Assembly (NCBI GenBank): GCA_016234155.1
Contig: JACRGZ010000086.1
Coordinates: 1-10,721, forward strand
DNA from: Nitrospirota bacterium
Lineage (GTDB): Bacteria > Nitrospirota > 9FT-COMBO-42-15 > HDB-SIOI813
Length of the DNA stretch: 10,721 bases
Direction of reading: 5' to 3'
Shown piece after piece: positions 1 through 6,066 of this stretch. Within the stretch, counting starts at the first letter, position 1, and every line of letters begins with the position of its first letter. The notes under the pieces are model-generated. The model was not told the origin of the DNA and searched no databases. It saw only the letters and a list, made by a program, of their open reading frames with translations. A program made the translations under genes and the position numbers.

Positions 1-534
1 AATACGAATTTCATCGATATTGAAAATAAAATTCTTCGTTTTTCGGAAATGCAAAATACTTTCGTGGCTTCGTCCCCAGTCATTACCAAGATTTGCTTTG
101 TTTTTGTAATGCCAGATAATCCAGCGACACGATGTAAAATACTTTGATGCCGGATGTTTTAAGTCCGCGAGTATTTCAGAAAAACCGCATATATATAGTG
201 TTCCTGTAGGTTTTAAAATTCTTGCAGCTTGCTCAATCCATTGCAATGACCATTTTATATATTCTTCCTGGCTTTCAAAGCTGTCCCAATTGGCTTTTTT
301 AATATTGTAAGGCGGGTCAGCAAAAATCAAATCTATACTTTCATCGTTAAGGCTTCTTAGCCATTCAATACTATTCCCTTGCCATAATTCACCGTCTGGA
401 TGCTTGTAAAATAAAATGGGATGTTCGCCGTTTCTTTTTGCAAAATCAATTTCTTTTTTCTCCCCTTTGAGTTGTAACTCTCCAAAGAAAGTTGGCAATT
501 CTTTATTTCTCGATAATGTCTTTCCCATTTTCAT
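1..534 (-). CDS. Site-specific DNA methyltransferase, beta-type N6-adenine/N4-cytosine (partial, runs off left edge)
   Basis: The reverse strand is open from an ATG at 534 (a second ATG is two codons later, at 528) to base 1 without a stop, giving 178 residues of an unfinished protein. Residues 63-69 read ADPPYNI, the catalytic motif IV (DPPY) of amino-methyltransferases that transfer a methyl group from S-adenosylmethionine to adenine N6 or cytosine N4. It is preceded by a LWQGNSIEWL segment and followed by ILKPTGTLYICGF, typical of the strand after motif IV, and by GNDWGRSHESILHF, as seen near motif VIII. Motif IV comes early and no FxGxG motif I is seen before it, which is the beta-type order; motif I should lie beyond the edge. 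The ribosome binding site is weak (AAAGA). No restriction enzyme is visible, so it may be solitary or paired with a gene outside the window. The recognition site cannot be told. Confidence 0.9.
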   Translation of the reverse strand, partial: MKMGKTLSRNKELPTFFGELQLKGEKKEIDFAKRNGEHPILFYKHPDGELWQGNSIEWLRSLNDESIDLIFADPPYNIKKANWDSFESQEEYIKWSLQWIEQAARILKPTGTLYICGFSEILADLKHPASKYFTSCRWIIWHYKNKANLGNDWGRSHESILHFRKTKNFIFNIDEIRI

Positions 535-608
535 TCTTTATTTTTAAAGTCAGACACTGAGTTAAAACGAAGCAATTTGTCGCACTATGAATTTGTTATT
601 GTGAGGTT

Positions 609-637
609 AAAGTAGCAGGATGAGATATGGCTGTCAA
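609..637 (-). promoter_or_regulatory. Candidate sigma70 promoter for the methyltransferase
   Basis: On the reverse strand a perfect TTGACA (637-632) is followed after 17 bases by TACTTT (614-609), a poor -10 box with three of six matches. Transcription would start near 602 and leave a leader of about 70 bases before the ATG at 534. The -35 box and spacing are good and the -10 box is weak, so this is a modest candidate. Confidence 0.3.
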
Positions 638-672
638 TAGTGATTTTGTTTGTGATTTTCGTGGCTTTTTTC

Positions 673-701
673 TTGACTTTCCTGATAATCTTCACTATAG
701 T
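673..701 (+). promoter_or_regulatory. Candidate sigma70 promoter for the FecR-domain gene
   Basis: TTGACT (673-678) and TATAGT (696-701) are separated by exactly 17 bases; each differs from consensus at one position. The predicted start near 708 lies about 110 bases before the preferred start codon at 819. The rest of the 535-770 gap is AT-rich and holds no other gene or hairpin that I can support. Confidence 0.55.
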
Positions 702-781
702 TTATTTTAGTCTATTCCTTGATTAACATTTCTACAATTCACCCCGATCCTCTTCTTCAGTGACGGCAGTGTGCAGTTCCG

Positions 782-802
782 CACGACCAGCGTTTGGTCG
801 TG
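782..802 (+). promoter_or_regulatory. Hairpin in the leader of the FecR-domain gene
   Basis: CACGACCA (782-789) and TGGTCGTG (795-802) form a perfect 8-bp stem with a 5-base loop. It ends only a few bases before the G-run (806-811) that serves as ribosome binding site for the ATG at 819, so it could affect translation or protect the 5' end. No T-run follows, so it is not a classical terminator. If translation began at the GTG at 771 the hairpin would be inside the coding region. Confidence 0.4.
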
Positions 803-818
803 TATGGGGGGCTCTAAT

Positions 819-2162
819 ATGTGCGAGCATCAACAACCTTGTTCGCCGGGTCATGCAATAAGTAGTGCCATGGTCCAAGGGGTCTTACTACTCTTACTGG
901 TTTTCTCTCTATCACCTACGTCAGTAAGCGCCGAAGACAACTGGCTGCTCGATCAGAAGACCGACTTCGAGCAGTTCCTTGCTAATCTCAAATCCAAGGA
1001 AGTGCTCGCCCAGGGGGTTTTAGACCAGGCCCGGCGGGCCGAGGCGAAAGCCATCCAGCTTGAGGATCACGAAGCTCTGCCAATTGCCCGGCAGGCCGTG
1101 GATCTGGCTCAGCAAGGCGTGGCGGAAGCCCAGAGGCGGGTCGCCAGACAGCAAGTCAAAGTAGCCGCGATCGAGAAGACGTTGCGGTTACCCAGGGTCA
1201 AAGGGGCGGCGGTTGATGTTCGAGGGCAAGTGTTAAAAAAACGGGGGAATCAGTGGGTGCCCATGACGAGTGCTACACCGTTGGGGCCGGGGGATACGAT
1301 AAGAACCGGGAGTAATGGCACCGCGGACGTCCTCTTTGAGGATTACAGTCGAGTGATGCTGGGCCCGAACAGCGTCTTGATATTTGAACGGGATGAAAAA
1401 GAGCAAAGTACCTTCTACCGGCTCAAAGAGGGGTTAATGCACTTTCTGCGCTCACGCACATCGAGTGACGATGCGATTTTGGGTGGGATTTTGGGTCGGC
1501 GTTATCGGGTTCATACGGCTACGGTCGCGGTTGCTGTGCGCGGCACAGAGTTTGACCTTCGGGTGGATGACAACGGCCTGACCCATCTCGTGCCGTATTC
1601 AGGGACCGTGGAAATGACCGCCCTCCCCGAGGCAATGGCCAAAGTGAAGATTGATCGCTGGTGGGAGAAAGGGAAAGCAGTAGCATCAAAGCCGCTGCTG
1701 GAAGGTAAACTGCTGCGCGTTGCTTCAACGCAAGGGGAAGTAAAGATCGAGGGGGCGGATGGAACCGCGCATGCGGCCGTCGTGGTAGAACTGCTTGCCG
1801 GTGGAGAAAAGATCGTCACCGGGAAAGAAGGCTTTGCCCGGATCGAGCTGGCGGATGGTGCCCAAGGCACCCTGGCCGCGAACACCAGCCTATCAATCAT
1901 GCCCCAAGGAACACCAGAAGCGGTGCGTTATGAAATTCAGCAGGGCCGTATGCATGCCATCGGCAGCAAAGAGACGGGGGCACGGCTAATAGAGATTTCA
2001 ACTCCCAATGCGATGCTCAAAGGGCAGTGGGTGGAATTTGATATCTTAGTCAACAACCAGGGGCTTGCGGATGTCGTGCCATTATCCGGCACGGTGGAAG
2101 TGACGGCCCAGCGTGACAAGCGGGACAGTGAAAAGATTAGATCCTGGTGGGAGGAGCCATGA
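819..2162 (+). CDS. Secreted protein with coiled coil and two FecR-like modules
   Basis: The frame is open from a GTG at 771. I prefer the ATG at 819 (447 residues) because a GGGGGG run lies 7 bases before it; an ATG at 870 would also leave a complete signal peptide. Numbering from 771, residues 34-54 are a signal sequence (a run of leucines, then SPTSVSA with cleavage before ED), so the protein is exported. Residues about 58-138 are charged, Ala/Gln/Arg-rich and probably coiled coil. Residues about 142-287 match the FecR domain pattern (GDTIRTGSNGTADVLFED, then VRGTEFDLRV). Residues about 312-455 repeat it in weaker form. Each module ends alike: SGTVEMTA with IDRWWEKG, and SGTVEVTA with IRSWWEEP, so it looks like a tandem duplication. 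FecR domains sense signals in the periplasm in classical systems; here no sigma factor or receptor is adjacent. The stop overlaps the start of a following gene (ATGA). The gene is markedly more GC-rich than its neighbours. Confidence 0.85.
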   Translation: MCEHQQPCSPGHAISSAMVQGVLLLLLVFSLSPTSVSAEDNWLLDQKTDFEQFLANLKSKEVLAQGVLDQARRAEAKAIQLEDHEALPIARQAVDLAQQGVAEAQRRVARQQVKVAAIEKTLRLPRVKGAAVDVRGQVLKKRGNQWVPMTSATPLGPGDTIRTGSNGTADVLFEDYSRVMLGPNSVLIFERDEKEQSTFYRLKEGLMHFLRSRTSSDDAILGGILGRRYRVHTATVAVAVRGTEFDLRVDDNGLTHLVPYSGTVEMTALPEAMAKVKIDRWWEKGKAVASKPLLEGKLLRVASTQGEVKIEGADGTAHAAVVVELLAGGEKIVTGKEGFARIELADGAQGTLAANTSLSIMPQGTPEAVRYEIQQGRMHAIGSKETGARLIEISTPNAMLKGQWVEFDILVNNQGLADVVPLSGTVEVTAQRDKRDSEKIRSWWEEP

Positions 2163-2398
2163 GACCTCGACTCTTTGGGGAAGAGGGCGGCTGGTCCATT
2201 GATCTTTAGCACCTCGCGTTGCATGACTGCTTTTAGATCGTCCTTCGCGATCCCACACGCTGCGGCATATGCTAACAGGCATGTATCCGCCTCTTTTGCC
2301 TCTCCATTTTCTATATGCTGATGTGCACGCTCAAGCATTCCGTATGCAAGTTCAATCTCAGCCATCGCATGCTTTACTGGATAGCTATTTCCCCCCAT
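1937..2398 (-). CDS. Small helical protein of unknown function, 3' end apparently lost
   Basis: The start at 2398 is preceded by GGCGGAAAG and overlaps the end of the preceding membrane-protein gene by 14 bases; an alternative ATG at 2365 follows that gene by 19 bases. From the first start the frame encodes 153 residues. The first 65 or so look genuine: MAEIELAYGMLERAHQHIE and an Ala-rich segment predict two or three helices and no membrane segment. From about base 2205 the frame runs through the remnant gene and 224 bases antisense to the end of the FecR-domain gene, where the sequence is Ser/Pro-rich and unlike a folded protein. I infer that the true C terminus was removed at a junction near 2200 and the rest is accidental read-through in GC-rich DNA. 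The family is not recognised. It is the last gene of the VIT-vWA cluster. Confidence 0.4.
   Translation of the reverse strand: MGGNSYPVKHAMAEIELAYGMLERAHQHIENGEAKEADTCLLAYAAACGIAKDDLKAVMQREVLKINGPAALFPKESRSHGSSHQDLIFSLSRLSRWAVTSTVPDNGTTSASPWLLTKISNSTHCPLSIALGVEISISRAPVSLLPMACIRPC
2159..2209 (+). pseudogene. Remnant start of the gene coupled to the FecR-domain gene
   Basis: The stop of the FecR-domain gene lies in the tetranucleotide ATGA. The ATG at 2159 has a good ribosome binding site (GGGAGGAG) directly upstream, the usual sign of a translationally coupled next gene. The new frame reads MRPRLFGEEGGWSIDL and stops at 2207-2209. Such a short peptide with so strong a start suggests that only the first 10 to 14 codons of a larger partner remain and that the rest was lost at a junction near 2190-2210. 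FecR-domain genes often sit beside signalling genes, but nothing here identifies the lost partner. A genuine 16-residue leader peptide is possible but less likely. Confidence 0.45.
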
Positions 2399-2765
2399 CT
2401 TTCCGCCATAACACCCATTGTTTACTAATAATATAATAGACCCCATATCCAAGACCCAGCAACCCTGCACCGAGTATCCATAATCTACGAAGATTCCACA
2501 TCCACTCAAGCCAACCCTTATCTCCTATAAAACGAGCATAAAAATACGCGAAAACTATCATCAGGACAAGCCCTATTGACGCACCCATCAGAGCCCAAAT
2601 AGTGAATCCCCCCAAAATATAGATAATCTCTTTTATGACACGTGTAAAACACCTTTGGAATCCTAACCTATCAAACCACCAACGTTGCCATCGACTCGGT
2701 TCTACCCAATGGCTTCCGCCTGTTACAATATTATGTTCACCATGTTCACAATGAAGATTATTCAT
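2385..2765 (-). CDS. Small membrane protein with two hydrophobic segments, unknown function
   Basis: This 126-residue protein has a hydrophilic, Trp- and His-rich N terminus (CEHGEH at 6-11, then several tryptophans in SRWQRWWFDRLGF). A long hydrophobic stretch follows at residues 46-76, and a second at 94-114 (LWILGAGLLGLGYGVYYI). They are joined by a Trp-rich loop, GDKGWLEWMW. The tail RKDGGK is basic. It is therefore an inner-membrane protein, probably with two spanning helices. The start codon overlaps the stop of the preceding 48-residue gene (ATGAATAA), which suggests translational coupling and a shared function. There is no clear ribosome binding site of its own apart from GAGG 13 bases upstream, in keeping with coupling. 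The family is not recognised. Confidence 0.6.
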   Translation of the reverse strand: MNNLHCEHGEHNIVTGGSHWVEPSRWQRWWFDRLGFQRCFTRVIKEIIYILGGFTIWALMGASIGLVLMIVFAYFYARFIGDKGWLEWMWNLRRLWILGAGLLGLGYGVYYIISKQWVLWRKDGGK

Positions 2766-2904
2766 ATAAAAACAATGCCTCGAATATAGCTAAAATTACA
2801 AAACCTAATAACCATATTCCCAGTGGTTTTCCCCACTTGCCAGGCCTTGTTAAGTAAAGATAGTATGGAACTGCATATGGAATAAAAATAATCCAATTGC
2901 CCAC
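2758..2904 (-). CDS. Very small membrane protein (48 residues), possibly an N-terminally truncated remnant
   Basis: A reading frame on the reverse strand begins after two in-frame stops at about 2917-2922 and ends with TAA at 2758-2760, overlapping the start of the next gene by 8 bases. From a GTG at 2904 it gives 48 residues with two hydrophobic segments, WIIFIPYAVPYYLYL (4-18) and LGIWLLGFVILAIFEALFL (28-46), joined by the basic turn TRPGKWGKP. The composition and the overlap with its neighbour argue for real coding. The GTG start is doubtful because its only purine run (AGAGG) abuts the codon, so translation may start elsewhere or the gene may have lost its beginning. It lies 27 bases after the VIT-vWA gene. 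The family is not recognised. Confidence 0.45.
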   Translation of the reverse strand: MGNWIIFIPYAVPYYLYLTRPGKWGKPLGIWLLGFVILAIFEALFLYE

Positions 2905-2931
2905 CCTCTGGATCTACTACGAGTAGGTGCA

Positions 2932-5301
2932 TCATTCCAGATCCAGACAGCCACCAGAAGGTTGTAAAGTATAAACCAAACCCAATTTTTCTACAAACTC
3001 CTCAACCCACCTATTAAGGCTTATGCCCTTAATATGTGGTTTTGTTCTTTCCAATTCTCTCTCCAGCCATTTCTCGCTTTTCTGGACAACAGCGCTCCAT
3101 GAATCCTTCATATGATCAAATTTCTTCTTGAGGAGCATCAGAATTATAACTGTCGAGAGGAGTATAAAACTATCTATGGTTTCTTCAACTGTTATTATCT
3201 TAGACCTCTCTTTTATATCTGAAAAATCGATGCCAAGGATACTGGCAGCGTCTCTCGTAATCATGAACCCTCCGGCAGCCCGCTGTAGAGAAAGAATCAT
3301 GAGCAAAATGTCTTGGGTGGTGTATCTGCATGGTTCGATAGATACATTCTCACTTAAATTTCCCTCTCTTGATAGCTCCTGTGAAATATATGCGCTATCT
3401 ACTGAGCGAAGAAACATTGGTTCTTTATCCATGAATAGATTAATTCCAGAAAGTTTGGACAGGAGGTGCATTGACCTTCCCCCACCCCACCCTTTCGTCA
3501 AATTAACAGGAACCTTCCTCAGCACCACTTCACCGATGGTCTTGTCCTTCTCCTCTCTTGTTTCTATCGCGATAAAGCTTGTCTCCCTGGAGATTAATCC
3601 GAATTCTTTTGAGATCTCAATGATCTTTTCTTTTATCCTGTTTTCCTTCCGCTGAGTCTGTTTTGATCCCCTGTCGCTGATTCCTGTGGTTCCTTCTTCA
3701 ACGTCCCTTATGCTCTCCCGCGCCCACAGAAGAGGAACAGGTATATTCCCACCGCAAATTTCTTGCATCTTCAATGTAAACATCTTATTTGTACTGCCAG
3801 CATTTCCTGAGATGATGACCTCCTCCGGTAATCCCCTGCCACCTGATATCCGCGCCAGGATACTTACCATATCTCCTGCAAAGACGATGGGACTATATGG
3901 TGACTGCTCTGCTTCCGTTCCCCAATCAATCTTTAAATCCGTGATACTGCCAGACATTATACTTTTAAAAAGGCTGAGGATCCTGGGTTCAATCCTCTCC
4001 CCGGGGGCGATTAACATTGCCTTTCCCCCTCCGGCCCTTGCCATCTGTTTAATAAAATATTCGTTTGGACCATACCCTATTCCAACAGTAAAGAGCTTTG
4101 TATTGCTGCCTCCGCTGATGAGTCCTGTAACCTCTGCCTCATTACCTACCTGACCATCTGTAATCAGAATGATCTCCCTTGTATATCCTGCAGGGACTTT
4201 GTTGTCATAGATATCTTTGAGTGGAGCCAGCACCTCTGTTCCTCCCATGTCGGCATCAATATTTCCCAGGCGTTTCAACATCATATCGAGTGTTTCCTCT
4301 GTATAGGGTGCACTCTCATCTAAAAGTTTCTCAAAGCTGCTCCCAAATCTGTATATGTTAAACCGCATCCCTTCTTCGAGACCCTTTAAGAACACATCAA
4401 TCGCCTTCTTTGCCTCAGTTATGGAATTTCCAGACATCGAACCTGAACAGTCGAGGACGAAAATAACCTCTTTCCCTATGACAGAAGCAGGATTAGACGC
4501 AGTTGCAACAAACTCCTCTGCTCCCGGACTGAAGTCCACCTGAATGAACGTTCCCTTATTACTCCTGTAGATGTAACCCCTGTTTTCAAACCCCTGTTTA
4601 TATTTGATATTCATTACAAAGTCCCTGTCCATTCTGACAGTCTCTGATGAGAATTCAATCCTCACAGGATCTGAGCCGAGGTCGGTTCTGATCGTATGCG
4701 AAGGAGAAGCGATTGATTCAATCCCCTCTTTACCATGGATGGTAAGCAGGAGAGATAAACCGTATGCCGGACTGGAGCCGTAGACAGGATTGATCAGGCC
4801 ATCCTCAGGGATTCCATTGTTATCCGGGGTTCCATCCGGTATATACCTTGGCGAGATGGTTGTGGGGAGAAAGAACCTTACTTCTGATTCGGTTGCCTCA
4901 AGAAGGGTTACGTATTCTATTTCAATGATTGCAGTACCGCCTGGGTTCAGATTCCCAACGGACAGGGTAAAGATGTTCGGACGCTCTTCGTCAAGAAGCA
5001 TAACTCCATGGCCTTTGGACAATGCCTCGTCATATAGTTCAAATGCCTTCTCCCGTTCCTCAATATCTCCCTCAATGATCTTTTCTCCGATTATCGCCTT
5101 AAACCCACAGACGGCGCCCCCTTCAGGCAGCGGAAATTTATAGACGGCTTCTATAGGCCTGTCTTCCTCATTTTTAAAACTCTGGATAATCTTTACCTTC
5201 GCCCCTCTGCCGGCAATATTCACTTCCACCTTAACCGCCGTTAATGGAACAGGGGTAGCTTTAGTATCAGCAGTTACCAAACCTGAAAGCTCCTCAGTCA
5301 T
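2932..5301 (-). CDS. VIT domain and von Willebrand factor A domain protein
   Basis: This 789-residue protein starts at an ATG with a textbook ribosome binding site (AAGGAGGGT, 5 bases before). Residues 1-135 are a VIT domain (VEVNIAGRGAKVKIIQSF, YKFPLPEGGAVCGF, RPNIFTLSVGNLNPGG), which usually comes before a vWA domain in inter-alpha-trypsin-inhibitor-like proteins. The vWA domain occupies about 275-450 with a complete metal-ion-dependent adhesion site: DCSGS (D284, S286, S288), T355 in DMGGTEV and D382 in ILITDGQ. It should therefore bind a divalent metal and a protein ligand. The C-terminal part (about 665-760) has the helical pattern seen in this family, ending in a W-x-x-x-V-x-K-x-x-x-WL segment. 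No signal peptide is present, so it is probably cytoplasmic; the hydrophobic stretch at about 712-728 fits the family helix better than a membrane anchor. It overlaps the MerR-like remnant by 8 bases upstream and leads into small membrane-protein genes. Confidence 0.93.
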   Translation of the reverse strand: MTEELSGLVTADTKATPVPLTAVKVEVNIAGRGAKVKIIQSFKNEEDRPIEAVYKFPLPEGGAVCGFKAIIGEKIIEGDIEEREKAFELYDEALSKGHGVMLLDEERPNIFTLSVGNLNPGGTAIIEIEYVTLLEATESEVRFFLPTTISPRYIPDGTPDNNGIPEDGLINPVYGSSPAYGLSLLLTIHGKEGIESIASPSHTIRTDLGSDPVRIEFSSETVRMDRDFVMNIKYKQGFENRGYIYRSNKGTFIQVDFSPGAEEFVATASNPASVIGKEVIFVLDCSGSMSGNSITEAKKAIDVFLKGLEEGMRFNIYRFGSSFEKLLDESAPYTEETLDMMLKRLGNIDADMGGTEVLAPLKDIYDNKVPAGYTREIILITDGQVGNEAEVTGLISGGSNTKLFTVGIGYGPNEYFIKQMARAGGGKAMLIAPGERIEPRILSLFKSIMSGSITDLKIDWGTEAEQSPYSPIVFAGDMVSILARISGGRGLPEEVIISGNAGSTNKMFTLKMQEICGGNIPVPLLWARESIRDVEEGTTGISDRGSKQTQRKENRIKEKIIEISKEFGLISRETSFIAIETREEKDKTIGEVVLRKVPVNLTKGWGGGRSMHLLSKLSGINLFMDKEPMFLRSVDSAYISQELSREGNLSENVSIEPCRYTTQDILLMILSLQRAAGGFMITRDAASILGIDFSDIKERSKIITVEETIDSFILLSTVIILMLLKKKFDHMKDSWSAVVQKSEKWLERELERTKPHIKGISLNRWVEEFVEKLGLVYTLQPSGGCLDLE

Positions 5302-5536
5302 TTTTACCCTCCTTTATGATTGATTTCGCAATCCTGACGATCTCAAAGATCTTTTTCCCTTCTCTTTCCTCGATATACCTCCTGACATTGATTTCCAGAC
5401 CAGGAAGTATCTCATATTTCACCCAGATGTCCCTCTGGTATTCGGCCTTTTTAACTTCACCCCCCTTGAGATAATTGCTTATCGCTGACAGATTCATCCC
5501 CTTTTCCTGATATGACTTGATCAACCTTACTGTCAT
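5294..5536 (-). pseudogene. C-terminal part of a MerR-like regulator, N-terminal DNA-binding half missing
   Basis: The frame gives 80 residues from an ATG at 5536 that has no ribosome binding site. Residues 1-25 (MTVRLIKSYQEKGMNLSAI) correspond to the second half of a MerR-type winged helix (RLRLIKxLQExGxxLxxI). The following WVKYEILPGLEINVRRYI matches the tail of MerR-like proteins that I recall beside VIT-vWA genes. The usual MerR start, with the DNA-recognition helix-turn-helix, is absent in all frames upstream; the frame upstream of 5536 reaches a stop within about 21 codons and is not MerR-like. I infer a 5' deletion at about 5545. The fragment overlaps the VIT-vWA gene by 8 bases (ATGACTGA), as expected for a regulator leading its own operon. 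If translated it could not bind DNA normally. Family assignment is by pattern memory and moderately certain. Confidence 0.55.
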
Positions 5537-5538
5537 AA

Positions 5539-5580
5539 TGTCAAGGGGGGACCGTTTTGCCGGCGAATTTGAGAGTTTAC
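5539..5580 (+). other. Possible insertion-sequence end next to the truncated regulator
   Basis: The regulator homology stops at about 5545, where TGTCAAGGGGGG begins (5539), followed by GACCGTTTTGCCGGCG. The 5'-TG start, the G-run and the following CCGGCG resemble the outer ends of some IS21-like elements, and the first eight bases (TGTCAAGG) occur again at 6450-6457 at the outer side of the partial IS downstream. No transposase of such an element lies next to it, so at most this is a scar left by an element. This is an inference from resemblance only. Confidence 0.2.
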
Positions 5581-5602
5581 CTTATCAAAATACCAAATAA
5601 AA

Positions 5603-5638
5603 AATGATTGCATAATATGAGTACAGAATGCTATCATT
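5603..5638 (+). promoter_or_regulatory. Operator (11-bp inverted repeat spanning 36 bp) and promoter of the toxin-antitoxin operon
   Basis: AATGATTGCAT (5603-5613) and ATGCTATCATT (5628-5638) are inverted repeats matching at 10 of 11 positions, 14 bases apart. They cover a possible promoter: TTGCAT (5608-5613), 18 bases, then TATCAT (5632-5637). An alternative -10 box is CATAAT (5611-5616). Ribbon-helix-helix antitoxins, alone or with their toxin, repress their own operon by binding such paired repeats; FitAB of Neisseria is known to bind a 36-bp inverted repeat. The position, 12 bases before the toxin start, makes it the likely autoregulatory site. Confidence 0.6.
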
Positions 5639-5649
5639 AGAAAAATCAC

Positions 5650-6051
5650 ATGATGAAAAAAATTCTTTTAGACACAAACGGATATGCTGCTTTTAAGAGG
5701 AAAGACCCTATCGCCGGGGCAGTCATCAGGTCAGTTGAATATATAGGGTTAAGTGTAGTTGTGCTCGGTGAGCTACTGGGAGGATTTAAGGGTGGCAGTA
5801 AAGAGGCAAAAAATATAGAAGAACTTAACGAGTTTATGGACTCTCCCCGTATTCACTTGATTCAAATAGATGAAGAAACAGCGGAATTTTATGCAAAGAT
5901 CTACTGGGATTTAAAAAAGAAGGGGAAACCAATCCCTTCAAATGATATGTGGGTAGCAGCATCTGCTATGAGACATGGACTATCGTTGTTCACCCTTGAT
6001 GAACATTTTAACAGTGTTGATGGTCTTATTCTAAAGAGTGGATCACTTTGA
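5650..6051 (+). CDS. vapC: PIN-domain ribonuclease toxin, VapC family
   Basis: This 133-residue protein has the PIN-domain acidic residues in order: D8 (ILLDTNGYAAF), E41 (VVLGELLGGF), D99 (IPSNDMWVAASAM) and D117 (LFTLDEHF). Length and motif spacing are normal for VapC toxins, metal-dependent RNases that cut tRNA or rRNA and stop growth. All four residues are present, so it should be active. Two ATG codons lie side by side at 5650 and 5653 and neither has a proper ribosome binding site; the predicted promoter would leave a leader of only a few bases. Expression is thus probably low, and the antitoxin gene after it has a strong site. The toxin comes before the antitoxin, the opposite of the usual vapBC order. 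It starts 113 bases from the truncated MerR-like gene, in the opposite direction. Confidence 0.9.
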   Translation: MMKKILLDTNGYAAFKRKDPIAGAVIRSVEYIGLSVVVLGELLGGFKGGSKEAKNIEELNEFMDSPRIHLIQIDEETAEFYAKIYWDLKKKGKPIPSNDMWVAASAMRHGLSLFTLDEHFNSVDGLILKSGSL

Positions 6052-6066
6052 GGAGGAGGTATCCTT

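Noticed and set aside
1511..1900. Reverse-strand reading frames inside the FecR-domain gene
   Set aside because: They have Ser/Pro/Arg-rich composition, no ribosome binding site, and lie antisense to a clearly coding gene in GC-rich DNA.
2171..2185. Short CTCTT/AAGAG hairpin after the FecR-domain gene
   Set aside because: The stem is only 5 bp and no T-run follows, so it does not qualify as a terminator.
3128..4153. Forward-strand frames of 155 and 175 codons inside the VIT-vWA gene
   Set aside because: They are antisense to a protein with a complete, recognisable domain set; their sequences show no family pattern.
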